From positions 1-64,000 of the forward strand of contig CAZFYG010000006.1 in NCBI GenBank assembly GCA_964523375.1: 64,000 nt of DNA, in the 5' to 3' direction. Shown piece by piece: positions 18,435 to 27,401 of the stretch. This DNA is from CAJQGY01 sp964523375. GTDB lineage: Bacteria > Pseudomonadota > Gammaproteobacteria > Magnimaribacterales > D2472. Position 1 is the first letter of the stretch. The number at the start of each line of letters is the position of its first letter. Made by a program: the position numbers and the translations under genes. The notes beneath the pieces were generated by a model. The model did not search any database, was not told the DNA's origin, and worked only from the letters and a program-made list of their open reading frames with translations.

Positions 18435-20843
18435 TTAGTGAGTTTGTTTATCTTGATTTTTAGCGTCTTCTTTGTTAGGTGCCTTAGATTTTTTAGATTT
18501 AGTACTTTTGCTAATCGGAACTGGCTCAGTTTCGAGTGCCTTTGACACAATTTCATCAATCCATTCAACTGGGATAATGTTCAAAGAATCTTTAATTTGT
18601 TCAGGTATATCTTGAAGGTCAGCCTCATTATCTTTTGGAATGATAACGTTTGCTATCCCACCCCTTTTAGCAGCAAGAAGCTTCTCTTTCAGACCTCCGA
18701 TTTTAAGTATTTGACCTCTGAGTGTAATTTCACCTGTCATGGCCGTATCCGCTCTTACAGGAATGCCTGTAAGAACTGAGATTAATGCTATTGCCATAGC
18801 TCCACCAGCACTTGGGCCATCTTTTGGAGTTGCTCCTTCGGGAACATGAATGTGTATATCAAAATTTTCATAGAAATCTGATTTGATGCCTAGTGATTCT
18901 GCCCTAGATCTTACAACCGTTAGGGCAGCCTGAATAGATTCCTGCATAACATCACCCAAAGATCCAGTTTTAATAATCCTACCTTTACCATCCACATAAG
19001 ATGATTCAATTGTTAATAGCTCTCCTCCTACCTGAGTCCAAGCAAGGCCTGTAACCTGTCCAACAGAATTATCTTTTTCTGCAACACCAAATTTAAATTT
19101 CTTTACACCTGAATACTTCTCTAATTTAGTATTAGAAATTAAAGTAGGCTTAGAGTTGTCTTTTTTGCTTAATAATCTATCTTTAACTACTTTTCTTAAA
19201 ATTTTAGCTATTTGCCTCTCAAGACCTCTAACACCCGCCTCTCTTGTATAGTATCTAATCAAAGAAAGTAGTACCTCTTTTTTAAATTTAAGTTCCTCAT
19301 CTTTTAAACCATTTCTTTGAATCTGTTTTGGAAGAAGATATTTTTCTGCAATATTAAGTTTTTCATCTTCAATATAACCAGGAATAGTTATGATCTCCAT
19401 TCTATCAAGCAAGGGTGAAGGTATATTCAAGCTATTTGCAGTACAAACAAACATAACTTCTGATAAATCATAATCTACTTCTAGATAGTGATCACTAAAT
19501 GATGTATTTTGCTCAGGATCAAGAACTTCTAGCAAAGCAGATGCAGGGTCTCCTCTATGATCCATACCAATTTTATCAATTTCATCTAATAGAAATAATG
19601 GATTTTTTACTCCAACCTTTGAGAGCTTTTGAATAATCTTTCCAGGCATAGACCCAATATAGGTTCTTCTATGGCCTCTAATTTCTGATTCATCTCGAAC
19701 GCCACCAAGTGACATACGAACGTACTCTCTTCCAGTTGCCCTAGCAATCGATTCACCTAGAGATGTTTTACCAACCCCTGGAGGTCCTACTAAACATAAA
19801 ACAGGCGCTTTCATAGTTTTAACTCTTTTTTGAACTGCCAGATATTCAATTATTCTTTCCTTTACCTCATCAAGACCATAATGGTCTTCCTCGAGAATAG
19901 AAAGAGATTTTTCAATGTCATTTTTAATAGATGATTTTTTCTTCCACGGAACTTCAACCAAACAGTCTAAATAAGACCTAACAACTGAGGCCTCTGCTGA
20001 AGAAGGAGCCATATGCTTAAACTTAGATAGTTCACTCTTGGCCTTTTTTAGAGCTTCTTTGGGCATACCTACAGAGCTAATCTTGCTCTCAAGCTCTTCA
20101 ATCTCATCGCCCTCTTCACCTATTTCACCAAGCTCTTTTTGGGCTGCTTTAATTTGCTCATTAAGATAGTACTCTCTTTGAGATTTTTCCATTTGCTTTT
20201 TAACTCTTTCACGAATCTTTTTTTCAACATCAACAACATCTAGCTGCGATTCTATAAATGTAAGAATCTTTTCAGCCCTATTTTTAAGGTCAGCTGTTTC
20301 AAGAATGTGTTGTTTTTTCTTAGTTTCAATTGGGAGGTGGCCAGTGATAGTATCAATTAGTTTAGAAAGGTCATCTAAAGAATCTACAGTTGAAACAATT
20401 TCTGGCGGTATTCTTTTTGTTACATTAATGTAGTCTTCAAATTTTGCCTTAATAAACCTTACAAGATTAGAAGCGTCTGCCTCTTGAAGATTGCCATCGT
20501 CAAGCTCTTTTACTGTAACTGAAAGATAATTTTCTTTTTCAGAAAGTTTTTCGATCTCACATCTTTTGTATCCTTCAACAAGAACTTTCATAGTTCCATC
20601 TGGAAGCTTTATGAGTTGTAGCAAGTTGCTTATAGTTGCATTTTTATAAATATCATCAAACCCAGGCTCATTAATTGACTGATCAATCTGGCTCACAAGT
20701 ACAAGCTTTTTATTAGAAGCCATTGCTACATTCAACGCTTCTATTGATTTTTTACGTCCTACAAACAGTGTAGTAACAATTCCTGGAAATATAACCACAT
20801 CTCTTAATGGGATTATTGGTAAGTCTTTTTTTATATCTGTCAT
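18435..20843 (-). CDS. lon: ATP-dependent protease Lon
   Basis: An 802-residue LonA-type protease, matching the usual 780-800. The N-terminal substrate-binding domain (IIPLRDVVIFPG) is followed by coiled-coil, then an AAA+ module with Walker A GPPGVGKTSLGES near residue 350 and Walker B FLLDEIDK. The C-terminal protease domain has catalytic Ser in KDGPSAGGA (about 679) and Lys in GLKEKLLAAKRGG. It degrades misfolded and regulatory proteins in the cytoplasm. A Lys/Ser-rich tail of about 30 residues closes the protein. It follows clpX by 30 bases, the standard order. Confidence 0.97.
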   Translation of the reverse strand: MTDIKKDLPIIPLRDVVIFPGIVTTLFVGRKKSIEALNVAMASNKKLVLVSQIDQSINEPGFDDIYKNATISNLLQLIKLPDGTMKVLVEGYKRCEIEKLSEKENYLSVTVKELDDGNLQEADASNLVRFIKAKFEDYINVTKRIPPEIVSTVDSLDDLSKLIDTITGHLPIETKKKQHILETADLKNRAEKILTFIESQLDVVDVEKKIRERVKKQMEKSQREYYLNEQIKAAQKELGEIGEEGDEIEELESKISSVGMPKEALKKAKSELSKFKHMAPSSAEASVVRSYLDCLVEVPWKKKSSIKNDIEKSLSILEEDHYGLDEVKERIIEYLAVQKRVKTMKAPVLCLVGPPGVGKTSLGESIARATGREYVRMSLGGVRDESEIRGHRRTYIGSMPGKIIQKLSKVGVKNPLFLLDEIDKIGMDHRGDPASALLEVLDPEQNTSFSDHYLEVDYDLSEVMFVCTANSLNIPSPLLDRMEIITIPGYIEDEKLNIAEKYLLPKQIQRNGLKDEELKFKKEVLLSLIRYYTREAGVRGLERQIAKILRKVVKDRLLSKKDNSKPTLISNTKLEKYSGVKKFKFGVAEKDNSVGQVTGLAWTQVGGELLTIESSYVDGKGRIIKTGSLGDVMQESIQAALTVVRSRAESLGIKSDFYENFDIHIHVPEGATPKDGPSAGGAMAIALISVLTGIPVRADTAMTGEITLRGQILKIGGLKEKLLAAKRGGIANVIIPKDNEADLQDIPEQIKDSLNIIPVEWIDEIVSKALETEPVPISKSTKSKKSKAPNKEDAKNQDKQTH

Positions 20844-20873
20844 AGGTAATAGATAAGGACTATTACTTATTTA

Positions 20874-22124
20874 TCAATTGGCTGATGAAGATTTTTTCTT
20901 TTTTGATTTTAATAGCTTGATTGGGTCAGAATTAGATATGACTGTATTTTCATCAATGATAACTTTTTCGAGATTATCATCTGGTAGTTCAAACATTGTC
21001 TCCATTAGAAGCTCTTCCATTATGGATCTTAGTCCTCGGGCACCAGCTTTACGTTTAATGGCCTTCTTGGCTATCTCAACGAGAGCTTCATCACGAAAAT
21101 TAAGTTCGACATTATCAATATCAAATAAATGTTTATATTGGTTAACTAATGCGTTTTTAGGTTCTTTTAGAATTCTGACAAGCGCATTCTCATCAAGCTC
21201 ATGAAGATTGGATATAACAGGAAGTCTACCTACAAATTCGGGTATTAAGCCAAATTTTACTAAGTCTTCAGGCTCTAAATTATCAACATGATTATTAATA
21301 GGTAAAACGTTTGTTTTAGTGCCAACCTCTGCACCAAAACCAATACCTAGGTTGCTGTTCCTTTGGGATATAACCTTGTCTAAACCAGAGAATGCTCCGC
21401 CACATATAAATAATATATTTGATGTGTCTATTTGAATAAATTCTTGTTGCGGATGCTTTCTTCCACCTTGCGGAGGAATAGATGCAACAGTACCTTCGAT
21501 TAACTTAAGAAGCGCCTGCTGAACACCTTCTCCAGAAACATCTCTTGTTATCGATGGGTTGTCAGACTTTCTTGCTATTTTATCAATTTCATCTATGTAA
21601 ACTATTCCAAGCTGGGCTTTTTCTGGGTCATAGTCGGCTTTTTGTAAAAGCTTTTGTATTATATTTTCAACATCTTCACCAACATAACCAGCTTCAGTCA
21701 ATGTTGTTGCATCAGCAATAGTGAAAGGAACATTAAGAATTTTTGCAAGAGTTTGAGCTAAAAGTGTTTTACCACTCCCAGTTGGGCCTAGCAACAAGAC
21801 ATTGCTTTTTTGAAGCTCAACAGAGGCTTTTGAATTCTTTTTAAGCCTTTTGTAATGGTTGTAAACGGCTACAGAAAGTACTTTTTTTGCTTTTTCTTGA
21901 CCAATAACATACTCATCCAATTGACCAAAAATTTCTTTAGGTGAAGGAAGTTCTTCTAATGCTGTATCTTCATCGCCTTTAATTTCTTCTTCAATTATGT
22001 CATTACATAAATCTACACACTCATTGCAAATGTATACACTTGGTCCAGCAATTAGCTTTTTAACATCATCTTGAACTTTTCCACAAAAAGAGCAATTTAA
22101 TTTGTCGTTAGCATCATTTGCCAT
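20874..22124 (-). CDS. clpX: ClpX ATPase / unfoldase of the ClpXP protease
   Basis: A 416-residue protein. The zinc-binding domain has Cys 11, 14, 33 and 36 (CSFC...CNEC). The AAA+ module has Walker A GPTGSGKT near residue 115, Walker B IVYIDEIDK, the pore loop GYVGEDVE and the ClpP-docking IGF-type loop seen as LGIGFGAEV. The RKAGARGLRS sensor-2 region is intact. It unfolds tagged proteins and feeds them to ClpP. Its start overlaps the clpP end by 11 bases. Confidence 0.97.
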   Translation of the reverse strand: MANDANDKLNCSFCGKVQDDVKKLIAGPSVYICNECVDLCNDIIEEEIKGDEDTALEELPSPKEIFGQLDEYVIGQEKAKKVLSVAVYNHYKRLKKNSKASVELQKSNVLLLGPTGSGKTLLAQTLAKILNVPFTIADATTLTEAGYVGEDVENIIQKLLQKADYDPEKAQLGIVYIDEIDKIARKSDNPSITRDVSGEGVQQALLKLIEGTVASIPPQGGRKHPQQEFIQIDTSNILFICGGAFSGLDKVISQRNSNLGIGFGAEVGTKTNVLPINNHVDNLEPEDLVKFGLIPEFVGRLPVISNLHELDENALVRILKEPKNALVNQYKHLFDIDNVELNFRDEALVEIAKKAIKRKAGARGLRSIMEELLMETMFELPDDNLEKVIIDENTVISNSDPIKLLKSKKKKSSSAN

Positions 22125-22728
22125 TTATTTGATCCCTTTCGTTTAACACTTTATCAACAATACCATATTTAATAGCTGCGTCAGCGTCTAAGAAATTATC
22201 TCTATCCGTATCTTTCTCAATTTTTTTCACCGAATGCCCAGTATGCTTTGCAAGAATCTCATTGACTATTTTTTTCATATGCAATATCTCTTTAGCATGT
22301 ATTTCAAAATCAGAGGCCTGACCCTGGAATCCTCCAAGAGGCTGATGAATCATGACTCTAGAATTTGGAAGTACAAACCTTTTACCCTTATCACCACCTG
22401 CTAATAAAAGAGCACCCATGCTTGCTGCTTGACCAATACAAAGGGTAGAAACTGAAGAGGATATAAATTGCATAGTGTCATATATAGCTAGACCAGCCGA
22501 TATGCTACCTCCCGGAGAGTTAATATATATTGAAATATCTTTCTCTGGGTTTTCAGATTCTAAAAATAGAAGCTGAGCAACAACAAGGTTAGATATATTG
22601 TCATCTATTGGTCCAGATAAGAAAATAACTCTTTCTTTTAAAAGTCTAGAATAGATATCAAATGATCTCTCTCCTCGCGGGGTTTGCTCAACCACCATCG
22701 GTATAAGTGCTGATTTAATTTCGTTCAT
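22114..22728 (-). CDS. clpP: ClpP serine protease subunit
   Basis: A 204-residue protease that assembles into tetradecamers with ClpX caps. Catalytic Ser 103 is in GQAASMGAL, His 128 in MIHQPLGG, and the Asp in the DTDRD stretch near 173-177. A short N-terminal segment before residue 15 may be a propeptide. It lies three bases downstream of tig and overlaps clpX, so tig-clpP-clpX is one operon. Confidence 0.97.
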   Translation of the reverse strand: MNEIKSALIPMVVEQTPRGERSFDIYSRLLKERVIFLSGPIDDNISNLVVAQLLFLESENPEKDISIYINSPGGSISAGLAIYDTMQFISSSVSTLCIGQAASMGALLLAGGDKGKRFVLPNSRVMIHQPLGGFQGQASDFEIHAKEILHMKKIVNEILAKHTGHSVKKIEKDTDRDNFLDADAAIKYGIVDKVLNERDQINGK

Positions 22729-22731
22729 AAT

Positions 22732-24027
22732 TTATTTTTTTGCCAGTTCAGAAAATTCTATCACTTTATCTTTAGATTTAAGGTCATTTTGCAAATTTTC
22801 TATTAATTTTTCTTCAAGAACAATCATTCTAAATTGTTCGACTTGCTGGGGTTGGTTTGCAATCCACTTCTTAAATTGATCCGCATCTTTATATTTCTTT
22901 GCTTCCTTTTCTATAAAATTATCAAGGTCTTCTTGGGTAACAGCAATTGCATAATGCTTAATAAGCTCTGCAAAAAGAAGGTCTAACTTGACCCTTTTTT
23001 CGGCATTTTCCATAAATGCATCAAGAGGAAATAGATCATCAACTGCTTCATTATCTTGTTGCCCGATTCTCATTAAAGAATCTTTTCGCATTAATTCTGC
23101 TTGCTCTTTTATAGTAACTTTAGGTGCACTAAAGCTATTTATTTTTAATAAAGTTTCATACATAGATTCTTTTGTTAAATCTTTCTCTTGTGACAAAACT
23201 TCTTTTTCCATTCTGGACAAAATTTCAGCCTTAAATTTAGACGAATCTTTTATCTCCATTTCTAATTTTGTAAATAGCTCTTCGTCAATTTTTGCTGGAG
23301 TGAGCTCTTGAACCGTTTTAAGGTTTATCTCAAATGAAGCTTCGCTGCCTGCTAAGTCTTTTTTAAAGTAATCTTCAGGGAAATTAGCTTTTATAACAAA
23401 TTCTGATGGCTCCTTTCCTATTATTTCATCTTCAAAACCAGGAATCATTGAATTTGAGCCTAAAACCAACTTAAAATCTTGCGCTGAATTCCCCTCAAAC
23501 TCCTCACCTTCAATTGAACCTTTAAAATCAATTATGACTTGATCGTCTTTTATTGATTTTCTAGATACATCTTTCCAATCACCGTACCTCTTACAGATAT
23601 CTTCAACAGCTAAATCCACATCTTTGTCAGAAATAGTGATTGAAAAGTTTTCATATTTGGACCAGCTTGAGACTTTTGGTTTAATGTCAGGAAAAACCTC
23701 AAAGGTTGCTGAGTAGACTATAGGCTTAGATGCATCTTCAGAGTCTAATGTTATTGATGGCGGCGAAGCGGGTCTCAAATTATTTTCAGTCAATGCTGTA
23801 GGATAGGATGACTGAATTAAATCATTTACAACATCAGCATGGATTGATGCTCCATATCTTTGCTCAAGAACATCATTAGGAACTTTACCTTTCCTGAACC
23901 CATCAAGTTTTGCGCTACGTTTGATGTTATTAATCTTTGACTGAAACTTATCTTTGTAGTCGTCTAAAGGTATAGAGACTGTAAGAACTCTCTCGAGATC
24001 CTTTAATTTTTTTAATTTGCTCGACAT
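22732..24027 (-). CDS. tig: Trigger factor, ribosome-associated chaperone and prolyl isomerase
   Basis: A 431-residue protein with the three usual parts: an N-terminal ribosome-binding domain with the signature GFRKGKVPNDVLEQRYG (about residues 44-60), an FKBP-like domain around 150-245 (VIIDFKGSIEGEEFEG; MIPGFEDEIIG), and a helical C-terminal arm domain. It binds nascent chains at the ribosome exit. The ATG at 24027 is chosen because a longer open frame would run through tRNA-His. Only 18 bases separate it from that tRNA on the same strand, so the mRNA probably arises by tRNA processing. Confidence 0.95.
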   Translation of the reverse strand: MSSKLKKLKDLERVLTVSIPLDDYKDKFQSKINNIKRSAKLDGFRKGKVPNDVLEQRYGASIHADVVNDLIQSSYPTALTENNLRPASPPSITLDSEDASKPIVYSATFEVFPDIKPKVSSWSKYENFSITISDKDVDLAVEDICKRYGDWKDVSRKSIKDDQVIIDFKGSIEGEEFEGNSAQDFKLVLGSNSMIPGFEDEIIGKEPSEFVIKANFPEDYFKKDLAGSEASFEINLKTVQELTPAKIDEELFTKLEMEIKDSSKFKAEILSRMEKEVLSQEKDLTKESMYETLLKINSFSAPKVTIKEQAELMRKDSLMRIGQQDNEAVDDLFPLDAFMENAEKRVKLDLLFAELIKHYAIAVTQEDLDNFIEKEAKKYKDADQFKKWIANQPQQVEQFRMIVLEEKLIENLQNDLKSKDKVIEFSELAKK

Positions 24028-24045
24028 ATTTTTACCTATATAAAA

Positions 24046-24123
24046 TGGGGCGAGCGATGGGGTTCGAACCCACGGCCTCCGGAGCCACAATCCAGCGCTC
24101 TAACCAACTGAGCTACGCCCGCC
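24046..24123 (-). tRNA. tRNA-His (anticodon GTG)
   Basis: A full cloverleaf with acceptor stem GCGGGCG / CGCTCGC. An encoded extra G at position -1 pairs with C73, as histidine tRNAs require. The anticodon loop is TTGTGGC and the T arm GTGGG-TTCGAAC-CCCAT. CCA is encoded. A TATAAT on the same strand (24136-24141) gives a likely start only a few bases upstream. Confidence 0.97.
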
Positions 24124-24180
24124 AAGAAACGAGACATTATAGATTAAAAAAACTATAATTTTTCTAAATAGGGGATTTTT

Positions 24181-25578
24181 ATGAACAATTTTTTAACTGA
24201 TACAAATAGGTTTGTAGATAAGGCATTAAAACTTACATCTATATCAGCAGGCTTAGCAAATAAAATTATTACTTGTAACTCTACATACACTGTTCGTTTT
24301 GGAGTTAGGTTGCGAAATGACATATACACTTTTGAAGGGTGGAGATCTGTTCATTCTGAACATATGGAGCCTACAAAGGGTGGAATAAGATTTGACATAT
24401 CCACACATGTTGAGGAAGTTGAAGCTTTGGCAGCTTTAATGTCATATAAAAATGCAATTATTAATGTTCCCTTTGGTGGTTCAAAGGGTGGGTTAAAAAT
24501 TAACCCAAAGGACTGGGATGAAAAAGAGCTAGAAAAAATTACCAGAAGGTTTTCGCAAGAACTTATCAAGAGAGATTTAATTAGCCCATCGCAGAATGTG
24601 CCCGCTCCTGATATAGGCACATCTTCACGTGAGATGGCTTGGATAGCAGATGAATATCGCAAAATGTCCCCTACTGATATAAATGCTTCAGCATGCGTTA
24701 CAGGCAAGCCTGCCAATAAAAATGGATTGATTGGAAGAGAGGAGGCAACAGGTCGAGGAGTTCAATATATATTAAGAGAATTTTTCAAGCACGATGACTT
24801 AGTTAGTTCAATTAAGTATCCAAACGGTATTTCTAAAAAAAGTTTTATTTTGCAAGGTTTTGGAAATGTTGGCTATAACGCATCAAAATTTCTTACCGAG
24901 GATGACGGCATGAAGCTAATTGGTATAGCTGAATATAATGGAGGAATTTATAATGAAAATGGCCTTAATGTTAATCATGCTAAAAAATTCTTTGTTAAGC
25001 ATGGTAGTTTTGAAAATTACCCTAAAGGTAATTTTGTTAAAGATGGCAGTCTTTTACTAAAAAGAAAGTGTGATGTTCTTATTCCTGCAGCTAGGGAAAA
25101 TGTAATTACTTCAAAAAATGCTGCTGATATTAAAACAAAATTAATTATTGAAGCAGCAAATGGCCCGATATCATTTGATGCACATAAGATTCTCGCAAAA
25201 AATAAAGTTTTTATAATCCCTGACATTCTTGCAAATTCTGGAGGTGTTGCGGTCAGCTATTTTGAATGGGTAAAAAACATAAGGCATATTAGATTTGGAA
25301 GGCTCGAAAAAAGAAAAAACAATATTCAATTCAATACCATTATTGAGGCTATAGAGACAATGACTGGAAAAGAAATGCCTGCAAAATTTAAATCTAATTT
25401 TATGGATGGAATTGATGAAATAGATTTAATTAGATCTGGCTTAGACGACATGATGATAGATGGATTTCGTGAGGTTAAAAAAGAGTATTTGCAAATGAAA
25501 AACCCTGATTTTAGAACAGCTGCTTATAAAGTTGCTATTGAAAAGATTGCCATGTCATATGACTCTATTGGTCTTTAG
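24181..25578 (+). CDS. Glu/Leu/Phe/Val dehydrogenase family protein, probably glutamate dehydrogenase
   Basis: A 465-residue oxidoreductase. Substrate-binding and catalytic motifs are clear: GGIRF, then PFGGSKGGLKINP with the catalytic-region Lys at about residues 100-112, then PAPDIGT. The Rossmann domain is signalled by GFGNVGYNASKF near residue 222. It interconverts glutamate and 2-oxoglutarate with ammonia, most likely with NAD, linking amino-acid uptake to the citric acid cycle. A GGGGA ribosome site precedes the ATG and a TATAAT lies at 24153-24158. It is divergent from tRNA-His and overlaps the GST-like gene by 14 bases at the 3' ends. Confidence 0.9.
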   Translation: MNNFLTDTNRFVDKALKLTSISAGLANKIITCNSTYTVRFGVRLRNDIYTFEGWRSVHSEHMEPTKGGIRFDISTHVEEVEALAALMSYKNAIINVPFGGSKGGLKINPKDWDEKELEKITRRFSQELIKRDLISPSQNVPAPDIGTSSREMAWIADEYRKMSPTDINASACVTGKPANKNGLIGREEATGRGVQYILREFFKHDDLVSSIKYPNGISKKSFILQGFGNVGYNASKFLTEDDGMKLIGIAEYNGGIYNENGLNVNHAKKFFVKHGSFENYPKGNFVKDGSLLLKRKCDVLIPAARENVITSKNAADIKTKLIIEAANGPISFDAHKILAKNKVFIIPDILANSGGVAVSYFEWVKNIRHIRFGRLEKRKNNIQFNTIIEAIETMTGKEMPAKFKSNFMDGIDEIDLIRSGLDDMMIDGFREVKKEYLQMKNPDFRTAAYKVAIEKIAMSYDSIGL

Positions 25579-26209
25579 GGAATATAAGTAAATCGTCGCC
25601 CTCTTCCCAAGGATCGTATTTTTGCATAACATTTTTTAAAATACTTGATGATAGAAAACTATTTAAATAGTTTTGGATATTGGGTATTTCTTTAAAATTA
25701 TCAAACCACTCTATATCAGCAATCCTAAATTGCCTGATAAAAGGTAAAATGCAAATATCAATCTTTTGAATGTCATTTCCAAAAAACCAATCCCCTTTAA
25801 TACACATCTCAATTTCTTTAAGGTGGTCAACACAAATTTTTCTATAATGTAATGGTTTTGCATCAAACCTTTGAGCATATTTGTATCTATCAAGATTATA
25901 TTTAAAACTTTCATCAAAAAGTTTTACTACTGCATTGGTTTGATTGATTTGATCTTCGCTAAGATTATTTTTAAAGATGGTTTTTGAAGCCATAACTAAA
26001 TCAATAATTTCAAGACTTTCCTCAATAATATCAGACTCATTAACCATCACCGGGACTGTTCCTTTTGGGGATATAGATAGCATTTGATGGGGTTTATTCT
26101 TGAGATGAACTTCTCTTAATTCACACTTAAAATTGGCGAGCAATATCGCCATTCTTGCTCGCATGGCATAAGGGCATCGTCTGAATGAATATAAGACTGG
26201 ATATTTCAT
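25565..26209 (-). CDS. Glutathione S-transferase-like protein
   Basis: A 214-residue protein with a thioredoxin-fold N-domain starting YPVLYSFRRCPYAMRARMA (a glutaredoxin-like Cys at about residue 11), the cis-Pro segment KGTVPVMV and the ESLEIIDLV helix. An all-helical C-domain follows. Such proteins bind glutathione; activity may be transferase, reductase or none. It starts 22 bases after trhO on the same strand. The ATG at 26209 is chosen because the longer frame would overlap trhO widely. Confidence 0.82.
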   Translation of the reverse strand: MKYPVLYSFRRCPYAMRARMAILLANFKCELREVHLKNKPHQMLSISPKGTVPVMVNESDIIEESLEIIDLVMASKTIFKNNLSEDQINQTNAVVKLFDESFKYNLDRYKYAQRFDAKPLHYRKICVDHLKEIEMCIKGDWFFGNDIQKIDICILPFIRQFRIADIEWFDNFKEIPNIQNYLNSFLSSSILKNVMQKYDPWEEGDDLLIFPKDQ

Positions 26210-26231
26210 AAAATTATAAGTTAAAAATTTT

Positions 26232-27146
26232 TTACTTAGGTCCAATATGTCTTTCGTTTCTAGAATTTGAAAGCTCAACTTGTTTTTGACGACTCTTATA
26301 TCTTGATTTCTGTTCTTCAGATGTTGTGTCAAAACATTTTGGACAGGCAACGCCTTTAATGTATTTATGAGACAATTTATCATTATCTGTAATCGGCATT
26401 CTGCAGCCATGACACATATCATAAGTGCCAGGCATTAATTTATGATTAACAGATACTCTATCATCAAACACAAAACACTCGCCTTGCCACATACTTTCAT
26501 TTTCTGGAATATTTTCAAGATACTTTAATATGCCGCCTTTTAAATGATAGACATCATTGAAACCATTGTTTTTCATAAATGAGGATGCCTTTTCGCATCT
26601 GATGCCACCAGTACAAAACATAGCAATTTTTTTAGATTTCTTATCATCATTTGTAAAACCAGCACTCTCGACCCAATCTGGAAAATCTCTAAATTTTGTA
26701 GTTTTAGGATTGATAGAGTTTTTGAAAGTTCCTATTGAGTATTCATAATCATTTCTTGTATCAATAAGAATAGTATCCTCATCTGTAATGAGAGCATTCC
26801 AGTCATTTGGCTCTATGTATTCGCCAACAACTTTATTTGGATCGACTGTCATATCTCCAATGGTTACAATTTCTTTTTTTAATTTTACTTTTAGTCTAAT
26901 AAATGGGTTTTCAATAGATGTTGAATATTTAACATCTAGTGTAGAAAAACCATCAACTGATTTGAGAAAAGTGATAGCTTTATCAATAGCATCAGGGCTT
27001 CCAGATATTGTTCCATTGAGACCCTCACCACCTACAAGAATGGTCCCTGTTATATTTAATTCTTTTAAGGACCCTCTAATTAAAACTTGAATTTCCTGAG
27101 GACTTGCGATTGATTGAAATTTATAGAGTGCTGCTACTTTATACAT
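26232..27146 (-). CDS. trhO: tRNA uridine-34 hydroxylase TrhO (rhodanese family)
   Basis: A 304-residue protein of the YceA family. An N-terminal acylphosphatase-like domain (GTILVGGEGLNGTISGS) precedes a rhodanese domain with active-site Cys in FCTGGIRCEKAS near residue 177. The C-terminus has four paired Cys (CHGC / CPKC), a probable metal site. TrhO performs oxygen-dependent hydroxylation of U34, the first step towards cmo5U or mcmo5U in several tRNAs. It lies 21 bases after tRNA-Arg and downstream of tRNA-Pro(TGG). A TATAAT (27153-27158) ends six bases before the ATG. Confidence 0.93.
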   Translation of the reverse strand: MYKVAALYKFQSIASPQEIQVLIRGSLKELNITGTILVGGEGLNGTISGSPDAIDKAITFLKSVDGFSTLDVKYSTSIENPFIRLKVKLKKEIVTIGDMTVDPNKVVGEYIEPNDWNALITDEDTILIDTRNDYEYSIGTFKNSINPKTTKFRDFPDWVESAGFTNDDKKSKKIAMFCTGGIRCEKASSFMKNNGFNDVYHLKGGILKYLENIPENESMWQGECFVFDDRVSVNHKLMPGTYDMCHGCRMPITDNDKLSHKYIKGVACPKCFDTTSEEQKSRYKSRQKQVELSNSRNERHIGPK

Positions 27147-27152
27147 GGATAC

Positions 27153-27158
27153 ATTATA
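27153..27158 (-). promoter_or_regulatory. Candidate -10 element for a leaderless trhO transcript
   Basis: TATAAT on the minus strand is followed by GTATCC and then the trhO ATG. Transcription from it would begin at or next to the start codon. No convincing -35 element was seen, since that position lies in tRNA-Arg; processing of the upstream tRNA transcript is an alternative source of this mRNA. Confidence 0.35.
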
Positions 27159-27167
27159 TATAAAAAA

Positions 27168-27244
<77 letters not shown>

Positions 27245-27245
27245 A

Positions 27246-27322
27246 TGGTCGGGGTAGTAAGATTCGAACTTACGACCACTCGCTCCCAAAGCGAGTGCGC
27301 TACCAGACTGCGCTATACCCCG
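27246..27322 (-). tRNA. tRNA-Pro (anticodon TGG)
   Basis: Acceptor stem CGGGGTA / TACCCCG, discriminator A, CCA encoded; anticodon loop TTTGGGA on stem CTCGC / GCGAG. Position 34 is T, so the transcript carries U34, a known type of target for TrhO, whose gene lies just downstream. A possible promoter upstream is TTGCTT - 17 bases - TAATAT. Confidence 0.97.
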
Positions 27323-27389
27323 TGGGTGCAAATATTAAAGTTTATATAATAAATAAGCAATGATGATGTGAATAAATATTTAAAAATGC

Positions 27390-27395
27390 GATAAT
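27390..27395 (+). promoter_or_regulatory. Candidate -10 element for leaderless folD
   Basis: GATAAT is followed by ATTTGT and the folD ATG at 27402. The six-base distance places transcription initiation at the start codon. No Shine-Dalgarno sequence is present between them. Confidence 0.35.
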
Positions 27396-27401
27396 ATTTG
27401 T

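Noticed and set aside
24028..24090. Longer N-terminus for trigger factor.
   Set aside because: The extension is a translation of the tRNA-His gene; the ATG at 24027 gives the normal family N-terminus.
26210..26422. Longer GST-like protein starting inside trhO.
   Set aside because: The extension overlaps the trhO coding region in another frame and precedes the recognisable thioredoxin fold.
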